A DNA stretch of 64,000 nt from Himantopus leucocephalus (lineage: Eukaryota; Chordata; Aves; Charadriiformes; Recurvirostridae), in the NCBI GenBank assembly GCA_003993805.1, contig RSEF01000031.1, positions 18,993,398 through 19,057,397 of the forward strand. The letters run 5' to 3'. This document shows positions 47,977 through 60,776 of this stretch, in pieces. Numbering within the stretch: the stretch's first letter is position 1; every line of letters starts with the position of its first letter. Made by a program: the position numbers and the translations under genes. Under the pieces are notes generated by a model, which was not told the DNA's origin, searched no databases, and saw nothing but the letters and a program-made list of their open reading frames with translations.

Positions 47977-50900
47977 GAACAGAATTCTAGGGAAGCCAAA
48001 GCCATCAAAAGACTGGAAAGAACTGCTGACAGGAGATAGGTACATAAGCAAAGACTGAGTTGGCAATACACAGTATTACATCATTTGTGCATACATTAGC
48101 TAAAGAGACTGTTTTGAACTGTGTTTTCCATACCTAGTTGTAAATGTTCATATGTCTGTATTTCTGTGGGCCTATCAGAGACATCTTTTGTGCTGCTCTG
48201 AGCCAGTTTAGCTTTTCATTCACTTACTGCCTCTAGTCCTTTTGTGTATCAATAGGAGAAATTAGAGACAGAGAGAGTCTCTTTGATGGAGTAAATAAAT
48301 AACCTTTGGGAAGAAACAGCAGGAAAGATACATGAAACTCATAAAGGAACAGAAGTTCTTGATTGCTGTGCCAATTCTGTTTACCTTAACAGAAAATTTT
48401 GACCTGCAAAGTGAGAATTCACCCAATCCACATTTCTAATTTTATCTTTCTGTTTGCATTGTCTTCAAATGTTGTGGATGTGTAGCATAGATACAGATGC
48501 CATCCAAGAAATCCTCCTCTGCTGCTGCCAGTTTTTTTGGCACATAACACAAGCTGTATTGTGATATGAGTAAAACTCGTAATGTGGGGAAGTGGATCTA
48601 AAAAGATATTTGTATGTTTAGCATACAGGACAGAAACGCAGGGGGACAGAGTCACTCAAGTGTGCTATAAAATAAGTGTGTTTTGCAGACTGAATTCCTT
48701 CATGACAGGCTTATTAAAAGTTCTTGCTGCCAAATGGTGTTTGCTTTCACCTTCAAAACTGTCTGCATTAATAATGAGCAAATCCACTTGGAAGTTATTT
48801 GCATAAAGTATTGTTCCTGTCAGTCGTGCAATGTTAGGCAAGGGTGGGAGGGAGGGCAAACACTCAGCAAATGAATTAAAGGGCCTGATTAAGTGTTTTG
48901 CTCAAAAACATTGACATAATCTAAGCTGGTATGGCACATTCTGGATGACGACTAGCTTAGGAGTACTTGACAGTAAGTGGGATTTACTTCCGCTAAGTTA
49001 ACTCAGCTAACTGTACTTTGCAAGTCTAAATAGTTATTATTTTCAAGATTACTATCAGAACTGTAGTTGCTCTGTTTTGTGTTTTGAGACATTCCAGCCC
49101 CATAAACTCTTAACTTCATGTGGAATACAGATTCTTCTGGAGTCAGCTAGCTCGCTATTCCTGAGTGTTTCTACTTGCACAGATGGCTATTGCATTATAC
49201 TTTTCCATTCCTCTGGGACCATTGTTGTCAGCAGCTGGTGCATTCCCCATACGCTAAGGCCTTCAGTGGTGTGGCAGTTACACAGTAATAATGAGAATCT
49301 GTAGGAAATTTCTCATAACATTATTAAAGGGTGGTTTCAAGGGAGAAGCACAGGAGAAAACCTGATTCATGTGGTTACTGTAAAAATAACTAACACATCT
49401 TCACTTCAAGCTTTATTGTACTGTCAAATTCACAGCTTTTAAGTTTAACTCAAATGAACAGCCAAGGTAATCTAGAATTCTCAGTCTTCATACCATTTGA
49501 TACAGATATCATAAAGGAGAGTTGGCCAAATACATACCAGATTGCTATCTTCACCCTGAGCCAGAAACAGATATTTTACTCTCAATCTATACTTCTACCA
49601 TTCCTCTTTCACTACTTATAGATATACATGCCCTATTCAAGATCTTTCTTGATGGAAAAGCTTTACTGGTCCTTTTAGCTATCTAATTTCTGGCAAAAAA
49701 CAATGAGTTTTTGCAATATGAAATTACATATATCAGGATCTGGAGCATAAAAATGTTTGCAAATATCTAACTTCAATTATAGGTGAAAGAATTAAGAAAA
49801 AATACTTAGAACCATGGACTATTAGCCAGCGTGCTGTAGGCAATGCTCAGAAACTGGATAATTTCTAAAGACTATGTCTACTAAACCTTATAATTCTGTA
49901 ATTTAATATCTAAAATCTGGTGCCTATTAAAAAAGATCCACTAATATAGGAACACCTAACCAGAAGTTAATGGAACTGTGGGAACTTCATTAAAACCAGA
50001 ATTTATTAAAGTTACATAATGTTTTAAAATATTTCTTGCAGTTGCTGAGACCCTTTTTGTTTAGTTTTGACTAAGATTCATAAAATACCTCTTTTTGTCT
50101 TCTGTGCATGGAACTTTTCATGGAGCATTCCCTCACTGTCATTTGCTCCCCTCTGCGTTTCCACTCTACTTCTTTAATGAACAGTCAGTTGTCTTTACGA
50201 GACATTACTTACATGAATGAAAACAGCCCCAAGACGATCTATGTCTTGTTTTGTGGCCATCAAAGATGGAAATGAACTGCTTTGGTTAAAATGCCAGTCA
50301 ATAATAGGTCAAACTTTATTATTCCTTAGGCTTATTTTATATAGTTTGCTTAGAAATAAACATCAGTCAGTGCAAAATACAGATGTTATATTCCAGAATT
50401 TAAACCTAAAAAGATGGTCATCAGATAAAACCCATGGTCTTGCAAAAAAGACTTAAGATAACATAGTAGCAACCAGTAACCATACCTGAAATGGAAAAGG
50501 TTTTCTTCAAGTACAAGTAAAAAGCAGTACCTGAGGATAAAATCATAGTGATTTATGGATATAAATATGATGAAATATGGAAATTAGTTCTTTTCTGCTC
50601 AGTTCTTCCATATGAATAAAAGCTAATAAACAGAGACAAAGGCCACTTACTTACCTTCTTACATTACCTGTTTCTAATAAATTGAATCATTGTAACAAAA
50701 TATAATATTTAATATTAAAGTATTTGATTTTTCTAATGTGCAATTTCTCCTGATAAATGGTATTTGAGTTCCTTAACAGGTGTACAAATGCAGCTGTCTT
50801 TAGGACATTTATGAATATATTCTAGTCAGAATACAAAGGAGATGCTTATGAATGTGTGGAAAACAAAAGTTTTGACAATGTTGCTTACTGATATTTGGGT

Positions 50901-53100
50901 TAATTTCTTACATGATCATGAACTCTCTACTGCATAATTTGTACATCAGGCCAATTTGAATTTTAGTTGCTTCCTTATAGTAAGTGAATAGAAAATGATA
51001 CCAATAGGAATATGATTATTGATGTTTGAAAGTAATAAACTCCACTTTATTCATGGTCATCCATGTATACCATATGCCGAAATACCACTTTAGAAAAATC
51101 TTTTTTATCATCATATTAACATAGCATTAGCTACAAGTACGTATTAGACGCCTGCATGAGAACAACCATAAATACCTGGTTCCTTCCCAGATTGACCCAA
51201 ACCAAATGCCTAGATCCGGAAGAGCATCTCCTATCCCAAAGTTGATCAGTGTTTGGATCTTCGTTTGCAGCTTCATTTCAGTTTGTGTAAAACTATATAA
51301 GAACTTTTATCTTGATTTATCTTCTTTTACATTCACTTTTTGTTCTCTGTAATCAAGAGTGCCTAAGCCCACACTAGCTACCTTTAACACTGCATAGAAA
51401 ATAGTTGGTGTCTTGGATAGGAAGCCTCACTGACTTACGGCTTTATTGCTAGGGCTGTTCACTCTTATCTGCAGACAGGCTTCAGTGGAGATCACCCGCA
51501 GCAAAATAAGATTTGCATCAGTAGCAGTGGGCTCCTGGTTGTCATACCATCATATTTCCAACCATACGTGTCTCTGACTGACAAACAAGCAGATAGACAC
51601 TGACAAAACTTGTTCAAAAAATTGTATCTCTTCTGCACAGAAAGGCTGCGTGTTTGCTGTAGACCATATTTTCGTTCTGTCCCTCCCAGCTCTTTTCTCC
51701 AATATCAAATCAAATAACTGAAGCCAGCAAAACATGTGAGAATAAACCTTATTCCACTAAAGAAACAGAAAGAAATGGTTTCAAATAATGACAGATGATA
51801 TTTCTTCTGTTAATAAATGATTTTACTGAACATTTCAATGATACTTTTTTCTTATTGAAAGACTATAACCTACTGAGAAAGAACTGACCTCTGAGCATCA
51901 GAATATGCACCGGCTTAGCGCAGGAGTCTTAATACCTTAATATTCAGTAATACCACCAGAAAATTTGGGAGCAGTTCTGATAATGCGGCTGTCTAGCCTC
52001 CAGACCACAGTTGTTATAGGCTTAGCCAGCTAGAGTATAAGCAGAAAAAGTTGAGGTGTGGCCAGCCTTTCCCTCAAAGACATAACCTAATTTCCTGTGA
52101 GACCTGCTAGAGTCTATACATTAGCTTTCCATCTTGGATCACTGAAACTGCATCAAAGCAGTAGCAGCTGTAATGCAGAATTAGCAGAATGCGTATATTT
52201 TACCTAAGACCTCGTTTGGTTTCAGTAACCAAATTATGTTTCTTATTCTGTAAGTGGTTTCTGATGTATGAAGAACCTCCTTTTATTACTTTATTAGTTT
52301 ACGAGATGAATGGTGAATGATGAATTTTAGTTATTGATGTTGTCTTACAATCTTAGTACAGACAAGGGTGGTTATCCTAGACATTGCATATGAATGTAGT
52401 AACAGATAGTCCCTGCACTGAAATTTTTTTAATGGAAATAAGTAAAGCAAGCAGTAGGAGAAAGGAAGACTTACATTTCTTACTTTAAAGGCCATTGAAT
52501 GAGATATAGAGAATGAGGGAGAAAACTAGTTTGAGGTGAGGGACTGATAGCAAACTTTTTTTTTTGTCAGATATAATCCTTATTTTAAAAGCACTGCCCT
52601 CCAGCTTTTGTCAGCACATATCTGTATTGGTGCTAAAGGTGACATGAGCACCAATGGCTTAAAAGCGCAAGAACAGAATGATTAGGCATTGCCTTTTTGG
52701 TCAGGATGTTTCTGGACTTCAGGAACTATCCTGATCTTATAATGAAGATCTTCAGGATGCCATTCTGGCCCAGTATTTATGCAGGACGTCCCTCTGTCAA
52801 ACTGGGAAGGAACAGGAGACAAGGTTCTTACCCGACTCTCAGACTGAATAACATAAATCAGTGAATGACTAGGGATATATGACCTGACACAGGGCCTACT
52901 TCTCTCCACTCTCACCTCATGACAGCATGGATGAGTCTCTCCTATTATAATCCAGTGCAGATTTCTCCTTTTTCCTGTTATTCTCTGTCTTCTCCCCCTT
53001 AATTGGTTTTATGAGTATGATTGTAGGGTTGTACAATAACTGCTGTCAGAGTTGTCTTCCTATTAAAAAAAAAATTATAATTTGTCAATTTATTTGCAAC

Positions 53101-53255
<155 letters not shown>

Positions 53256-55226
53256 AAAACTTGAAATTCATATTAAATAGCACAGAGAATATTTGATGTC
53301 ATTCACCTGCTGTGACAGTGTAAATTATTTTGGAAAACTTAGTTCCATATACAGTGCCCAAGCATTTACATACCAAATATACGGGGTTTGTTTTTTTCTT
53401 TAAAAAGACAATGAATACTTTAAAATATGTTGCATATAGTTCACTGTAACCATTGTGTTTTCTGTGGTTTCAGTTAATGTGCATTATTCATACTATTAAA
53501 ACCAGCAATATGCTAGTGTGAAGGGTAACTGTTAAGATACCAGAAAGTTTTTCCATATTTCATGGAAACAAATGAGATACCATGCATGGGGGGTGTCTTT
53601 TAATTTATTTTTTTGCTGTAAGTGTTGTCCCTCAAGTGTAAAAATTATAAGCAAACTTCATCAGAATACCAGAACGTAAACTGGTTTGTACTTATATTAC
53701 CTTGCATTGTGTGAGTGTCAAGATGTCTCCATAAAAGTGTGTCATTCTAATCAGGTATGAGTCAGCCAGGATACAATCAATCTAAGGCTTTTTTAAGTAG
53801 AGCTGACCCAAAAGGAAAGCTAGAGTTAATCTCAGTGATCTCTTCCTTTACAAGTTATTTTAATATATGAGAGCCTTCTAGCAGTGCTTTGAGTGATATG
53901 AATAGTATTTGTCTTCTGTGCTCCATGTGCTCTCCTCCATGCTGTTCCCATGGGAGAACTGTGTTTAGGAGAGGATTTTGTTCAGAGTTTGTGTGATTTG
54001 TTCAGTTTGTTTCTTCGGCTTTTTTTTTTAATATTTATTTTCAGGTATGCACTACTGTGTCTTTCTTTCAGGACAGGCAAGGTCAGAAACATGTTTCACA
54101 CTTAAAGTAAAAGGCAGTGATGCTGTGATGCCTGTTTTTAACGGGAATTTTTTCCCGGCCTCAGAATCTCCAAGAAAGAAACTTTGTCTCTTTCACACTT
54201 TTCTACTTACTATAGCGGTGTAAAGTGTCACTGTACCCATGGAGCACCTTCCCTCCCTACACCTGGAGTTTTTCTTGGTCTATATATGCTAAGCATGGTC
54301 ATTCACAGCTCTGAAAATAAGAACTGAGAACCTTAGCTTGATTCTCATCTACAAGAAATGGAATCTTGGGTTGCCTAACATTTCCTGTGTAAGCGCTAGG
54401 GATGTAGTAATTCACACTCCTCTGGGGGAAAGGGGCGACTCCAGAATGGGTCCCACCTCCTCTTCTTCATCAGTTATTTGTATGAGTCTACACCAAATAA
54501 CTCTTATGAGCATCTATTTCCATTTACTAGAGAATCGATAAGCTTACATGGCTAGTATAGACCAGACAACTAGCTTTTGGACAATTGAATGTATCTGAGG
54601 GAGTATCTGCTTGATACTCAAAGAGGAAGACACATTTGCTCGCTGTGATTTGTTATGCCAAAGGGATGTTCTGCCCATTTTATACAAGCTGGAGGCATCA
54701 TGCTGCGTGCTTGCTGTTACACATTTGTGAGTACTGCTCTGTTCAACAGCATGAGACAGAATCTCCTATCTAACAGGAGGTAGCTGAAAGTGTTATTCAT
54801 AGATGCTGCTGTGAAAGTTTAGCAAAAATAGGGAATCGAGGGGTACACCCAACGTCCCAGCTGAACCTGCAGTTGTGGTTGCCAGTGGTACTGCTTCCTG
54901 GGCCTGCCAGCTGAAGCACTTTCTTGCTTTGCCTGTGCTGTTCTTTGTCCATGGGCTGATTCTGTTCAAGCACTGGGTTAACTGGGTGATAATGGCTGTC
55001 TAGTGCCAGCTGTAATCAGCAAATCTCATTGCTCCATCTCTGGGCAAACCAGATGGCATGCTGTGTATTATCTAGCTTCCTCCAACACAAAGGTTTCTTT
55101 ATAGCAAGTGTAAATATGAGTACTTGTTATTAATTTTGCCACCTGTTTGTTTTCCAGCCTCCTAGATCTGGTATCATTGGCAGTCTTTGTCTCCTGGTGA
55201 AAAGTAACTTGGCTTCATACTAATTA

Positions 55227-55242
55227 AAAAAAAAAAAAAAAA
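55227..55242. repeat. A16 homopolymer
   Basis: Sixteen A residues followed by GAGAAG. The upstream sequence shows no recognisable retrocopy, so I do not call it a poly-A tail. Confidence 0.85.
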
Positions 55243-58200
55243 GAGAAGTCCCTGTAAAGTGAAACAAGAAAATATCTAAAAGCTATGGGGTTCTTAAGTA
55301 GGTTTGTGAAATATGATTATTCCATCATTTTTATCTAGAAGCTGTAGAAACAGTTGGCAACTACTACAGAAATTTGGTGGACAGGAGGGATTGCATTATT
55401 ATATGCCAAGAGCTACTGAGCAGTCATCTGCATGGTGAAAGGGACAACAGAGAGGCAGAGTGCCTCACATTTCAGAAGGAGACAGATTTGCTTGTTATTT
55501 TTATTCTTAATTTCATAAGCCCAGTTGCTGCCCTGCTGTTCTTCCTCTGTTTTATTCCTCCCATCTCACAGCTGATAACTGATTTTGATTAGCCCATGCT
55601 CCAATTTTTATAGTAGTTACAAAACTTGCTTCTGAATGTGAGAGAAGTTAAAGAAAACTCGCAATTAGCAATGCTGCAGGAAAGCAAGCATGGCTATGTG
55701 CATGTGTCTGTGCATTTGTGAAAGGTATGGGGGGAGGGAGCAGGAGCTTTCAACCCTCTCTGGGGTGTAAAATGCATTTTTCTGTGATAAATGTGCCTCT
55801 GAAGGCAGTGGTGTCATTTTGTATACATGCACAGTGGGCCAAATCCAGGCTCAAATCACATCAGCTTCAAGGCTTGATCTAGAAACTGCACTGCAGTCAG
55901 GACAATGAATCTACAGGTGCCTTTTAGATTTGGGTAAAGGAGTTTGGTTTAAAATGTGTGTTGGGACAATTCTTTAAAAACTTAGTTCAAAGTACTCATA
56001 TTGAAAGGCTTTTTTTTTTTTTTCAGTCTGAAGTCTGGCTGACAGTTGTCCTTTAAAACAACAGGTGGATAGTCGTATTTCTAGATGCCATGCCTAGGTC
56101 AGCGTGAATCTATTCAGCTGTGAGAAATTCTATATCTAATTCGACTATTACCATTTTACCTTTAAAAAAATCAGTATCTGTAATTTTATATAAACCTATT
56201 AGCACCAATATATGTAACAGTATAGTAGCCAAGCATTTGTCTGTCATTGTATGAGACTGAGAAGGGATTTTGTCTAAAAGCTTAGCTAAATCAGTTGAAG
56301 GTCCAATAAATTTCAGCCATGCTGCAGACACTTCAGGAAACATTCTTATCTTACCTTCCCTAATTAAAATAAAAAGCCTTAAAAATTTCTAATGATGGTA
56401 ACAACAAAAGTTGTAACCTGAATATGAGACTGAAAAACTTTAGGCATGATAAGTCTTGAATTGGGACTTCTGATAGTTCTGCTGTATGTACACCCAGTGA
56501 TTTATTTATTTTCAGTCTCATCCAGAGGATGATGCTAAGAATACACTGCCAGTGCTCATGTCCTATAGCTGTTCGGTCATTTCAGAATTGCTGCCTTCTA
56601 GGGTATGTTCAATTAATTTGCGTTCTCTGAATAGCTGTGTTCCCTGTATGGTTTCACACATACTGCAGCAGGTGCTGCTTAAATGAGCAGACAGTTCACA
56701 CTGACCTACAGAATTGACAGGTCCTTAATAATTTGTTACCATTTGGACATTTTTTCTATCATCTATAGACTTTATCAGCAGTTAGTCTAAATGTTTAAAA
56801 ACTTTGATAAAATAATTGAAGAGTATTTCTCTTCAATTTCAGGTCAGTCTCTGAATGCGTTTCCTCTGAAGTGGCAGCAGTCAGAGCACTGAACAGTATT
56901 CTCCTTTATAGATAACAGATTCTCAGAAGTTCACAAGGACCAACAGTTTCTGTTTTTATTCAGGGAGAGTGGATGTGTGCTGAAAATCTGGCTGCTAGCA
57001 GAAACAGCAAATCAAACATGCTTTGACTCAGCAGATCTCCTATGGAGCTCTGCCCAGATTTTGAAGCTGCATTTTCCAGGAGGCTTTTTCCTTCAGAAAT
57101 GCAGCCAGTGCTGCAAGTGTAAGGTGTGTACCTTGCAGTAGTTTGGTGCACGTTGGTCATGCTGCCCTAAAGAGGTGCAGATTTTTCCAACCGATTTATT
57201 TCCTATAAATAGAAACGACTTGTAAGGCATTGTTTTCTACCTGGCTGAGGTCTGAATTAGAAACAGGGAATACCCAAAATATCCCATTTAGCTGAGTTCG
57301 TTGGAAAGCATCCACACCTTTCAAGTAATTGGTCTAGTGGAATCTGGTTTTCTTTAAAAATTCCTTCGTGTTAAATCTGTAGGGGAAATAAGTGAATGTT
57401 GAGAGTGGCTGCATGCCACTTCAATGCACTTTTGTTTTAATTCAGTTATAATGTCACAGTAGTTGCATTGTTCCTCTTTTATGCTACCACCTGTAGCATG
57501 TAAGTTTGTTAGCCTTTTCCGTCATTACATTTCACTGGCAGCTGTTATGCCCCCTTTCCTCTTAGTGGTTTAGTCCACATAAGGCATTAGTTTTAGGCTT
57601 TGTACTGTCTTTGCAAATGCCATCAACTCAGTATGTTGAGTTCTATAGAAGCAACAGGAAAATAAATGCCTCCAAGTTGAAGTTAAACCTGTTTTTATAA
57701 ATACAACCTTTCTAGACTTATAATGACTGGATTGGAGTCGAAGAGTTATTTATACTCTTGTTATTTCTAATGCAGTGTCTCCGACTAGGTCAGAAGCAGA
57801 GGAAGGTAAATCATGATCTAAAAGTCCAAAGTTTTATGTTCTAGGTTAAAACCCTACACTTGAAATTTTGCTAAATCTAAAGGCTAGACAGTGACAGAGC
57901 ACACATTGTGTGTAGTTGTTTACATTCACTTTAAGTTGCTTGTCTGCACCCAAAAACATTGTCCCAACTTCAAGTGTTTTTCTCCAGTATCTTTATCATT
58001 GTCTGGTGACTGCTGAAGGCACTGCTGTGGAGGGCTTCCTTGTGCAGGAATTCAAAAGGCTCAGATTCAGGGATGCTTCACTGGGAGACACAGAAGGCTG
58101 AAGGAGCCTAAAAGGCTTTGGATTATTTAAGTTTTCAGAAGTTCTGTGCTTTGTAAACCTGTCGAGGTCTACAGAATCTTTTCTTCCTGCATTTTTGGCT

Positions 58201-59578
58201 GAGGCCTACGAGAGCAGCATCCTAGGAAAAACTTTGATTGCCCTCACTCTTTAAAAAATAAAGTCTTTCTCAAAATGATAAGATGTATATTTTTTAATGT
58301 CCCCGTTGGAAAGGATTATGGTTACACATCTTCTTAAGAAATTCAGAGAGTCTTCCATGAAAGATGCTTCTCTTTCCTCTTTTTCTCTTGCTTTTTTCTC
58401 TGGTGTCGTTTAAACAGTTCCCTCTCATCAGTCTGCTCAAGCTCATCAGCTTTGAGAAGGAATGAGCTGGCAGAAGGTACATAATCTGGCTATTTTATGA
58501 AGGAGACAGAGGCTTAGGACACAGCAGACAATTTGTGATTTTAAGAACTCTTTGTGCTGTGTTTACTTCCGGATTTCTGTAGGAATTATTTGCAGAATTT
58601 AATACTAACCAATATGGTTGAAACAGCATGAAAATTAAGTTAATTTCAATTAAAGCCAATGGAATGGAATACTGATTGTGTGTCCTTCATCTGTGCTTAT
58701 AACACATGGGATATGGTTATTGGGAATTGGATCCGGGCAAAGAGAATAGAAATGAAACAGTAGCCATCAGGTTAAGACCAGAGTAGATCCTGAGCTGTGC
58801 AACATGGGTTCAGCCACTACAAGAAATGTGAGAGGTTTTTCCTATAATAAACGTTGCTCAAATTCAGTTCTTCAAGGTATCATTTGAGATTGTTTTAAAG
58901 CTGAAGCTTAAAGAGTCACTATGCTACTATCAATTCAGGATAACACTCAGAATTAAGGCTTTAAAAATATAAGTATTCACTACAATATGGCATTTGGCAG
59001 CGGATTCACTGAATGTGCCAGTACCAGTTGTCATTCTGGACAACATTGTGGAAAAAATTGTTCCATTTCTTCAAACATTTAGCTTTTTCTTTCCTTTTAG
59101 CACCTCAAGTGAACTGTAAGTTAGCAGCTATGGCTACAAGTGCACTAGAAATCGTTTTTTCTGTGTTCTATTGTGTCTCTTGTAATGAGACATGATGGCA
59201 TTTTTTGAATTGTCATTAAGAGAAAAAATAAAATTTGAAAATACATTAGCATGTTAATAGGCAAATGCAAGAAGTCCTCAAAGCAAATTAAGCCCATTAA
59301 GTTAATGTCAGCACTGCCTCATGAACTTGTAAAGGGCATATGTTCTAAAGGATACCTTCTTTTTGCTTCCACCTCTAAAATTTCAGTCTAATATTCATGC
59401 TCAGCACATGCTTGATTTGCAGACAGGCTATTTTTCTTTTTTCCTCTCAATATTGACCTTAGTTCTATTATTTAAGAAAAATCCATTATTTGCTGTATAT
59501 CAGGGACCAAATTTGGAAAGTGCTTCTAGGCAAATTTATCCTCTTTGCCAAAACATATGACCTGACATGCAGCACAAT

Positions 59579-59791
59579 TTACGCGGTTCTTCTGCAGAGC
59601 ACAGATGCAATCTGTGCATGCCATTCGGTGAGCATGTCCTCAGGAGCGAAGTCCTGTGGGGCTCTGGACATGAGCTGCATCGTGTCCACTGGTGATCCAT
59701 GCACAAACTCTGAGTCCACCATGCAGCTGACAGCAACCTCCACACGGCAATGCAGCTTAAAGCTGGTTGGAAAAATATTTTGATGGAGCAT
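59579..59791 (-). other. GC-rich coding-like patch, unidentified
   Basis: Within DNA of about 35% GC, roughly 200 bases (about 59580-59770) rise in GC, and open frames of about 70 to 115 codons cover it on both strands. The most protein-like is the - strand frame 59791-59579, with LHCRVEVAVSCMVDSEFVHG, then SPVDTMQLMSRAPQDFAPED and MLTEWHAQIASVLCRRTA before a TAA stop. Third-position GC looks higher than in the surroundings. I do not recognise the family. It could be a retrocopy fragment, a transposable-element relic or a small unannotated exon. A - strand product would be antisense to RAB3C. No clear splice signals, poly-A signal or CpG-island promoter were seen. Confidence 0.35.
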
Positions 59792-60744
59792 GTGAATATT
59801 AAATGTATTAACTTGGGCTTGATATGGACAGAGATTAAGCAGGTTCCTTTTTTTTTGACATAGTTGCTGTTTTCAGCCAAGCAGGTGCAAGAAGTTGCAC
59901 ATTGGTGGATAGTTTCGTGTCCTTCTCCTATTTAAAAAAAAAGAATGGAATGCTAATATTGCACACATTTTATTCTGTGAAAAGATGAGGATGAAATTTA
60001 AGGGTGAATATTCAACGGAATCACAGTTTGGTATACTTTTTCATTTGTGTCTAAGTCTTTCTTCTGCACAATGGATGAACATAAGGGGAAAGGTGACTGG
60101 TATTCCTTACAGACTTAAATATAGGAAACAAAAACACATTTTACAATTTGAAATATTGATACTTGTTGCAATTACATTTAATTTACAGTTTCCCCTTTTA
60201 CTATTCACTATTGGAAATAGTTTTCTGTTTAGCACAAAATGACACTAAAATGATTTTCAGTTTTTCTTTTCACTTTTTATTCCTGTAAGAACTAAGGCCA
60301 GTGGCAAATTAGATATTTTTTCTAAAAAAATATATATTTTTTTCTGACTCATAATAGTATCAAGAAATTCTTCAAAAAGTTATTCTTGGTGGAATAAATG
60401 TATTTTAAAATATTTAAACAAAAATCTGTATTCCAGGTTGGTTTACTTAGCCATTTTTCACCCATTGTTTGGTATGGAATTCCTGATGTAGTAAATTGCA
60501 TATGGAAAATTTAGTTCTCTGAGATGACATCTTTTCCCTCAAAAGTCTGTCACCAAACTTTGACTCACAAATGCTGAACTGGTGCAAGCTCAAACCATGT
60601 ACATGCTTTCCAGTTTCACAGACCCACTCCAAAGTCTTCCACAATGTTTGACCCAGCATAAGAGTATGCTTGCATTTCAAGCTCAAGGGTGGGGCATATC
60701 CCTAGACGTTTGAGGATCAGCATATACTGCAACTGAGTCTTCCT

Positions 60745-60776
60745 TAAAAAAAAAAAAAATAAAAAAATAAAAAATT
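60745..60776. repeat. A-rich low-complexity tract
   Basis: Runs of A broken by single T residues, followed by TTGG. Confidence 0.85.

Larger units (their letters stand above)
43660..53100. other. intronic stretch without genes
   Basis: No gene recognised. It holds a 2 x 16-bp perfect tandem (45273-45304), a C-rich patch (47681-47783) and a compound AT/AC microsatellite (47899-47976). The open frames are short and mutually overlapping. Confidence 0.75.

Noticed and set aside
55227..55242. A16 run as poly-A tail of a retrocopy
   Set aside because: No coding homology or polyadenylation signal recognised directly upstream, and no flanking duplication seen.
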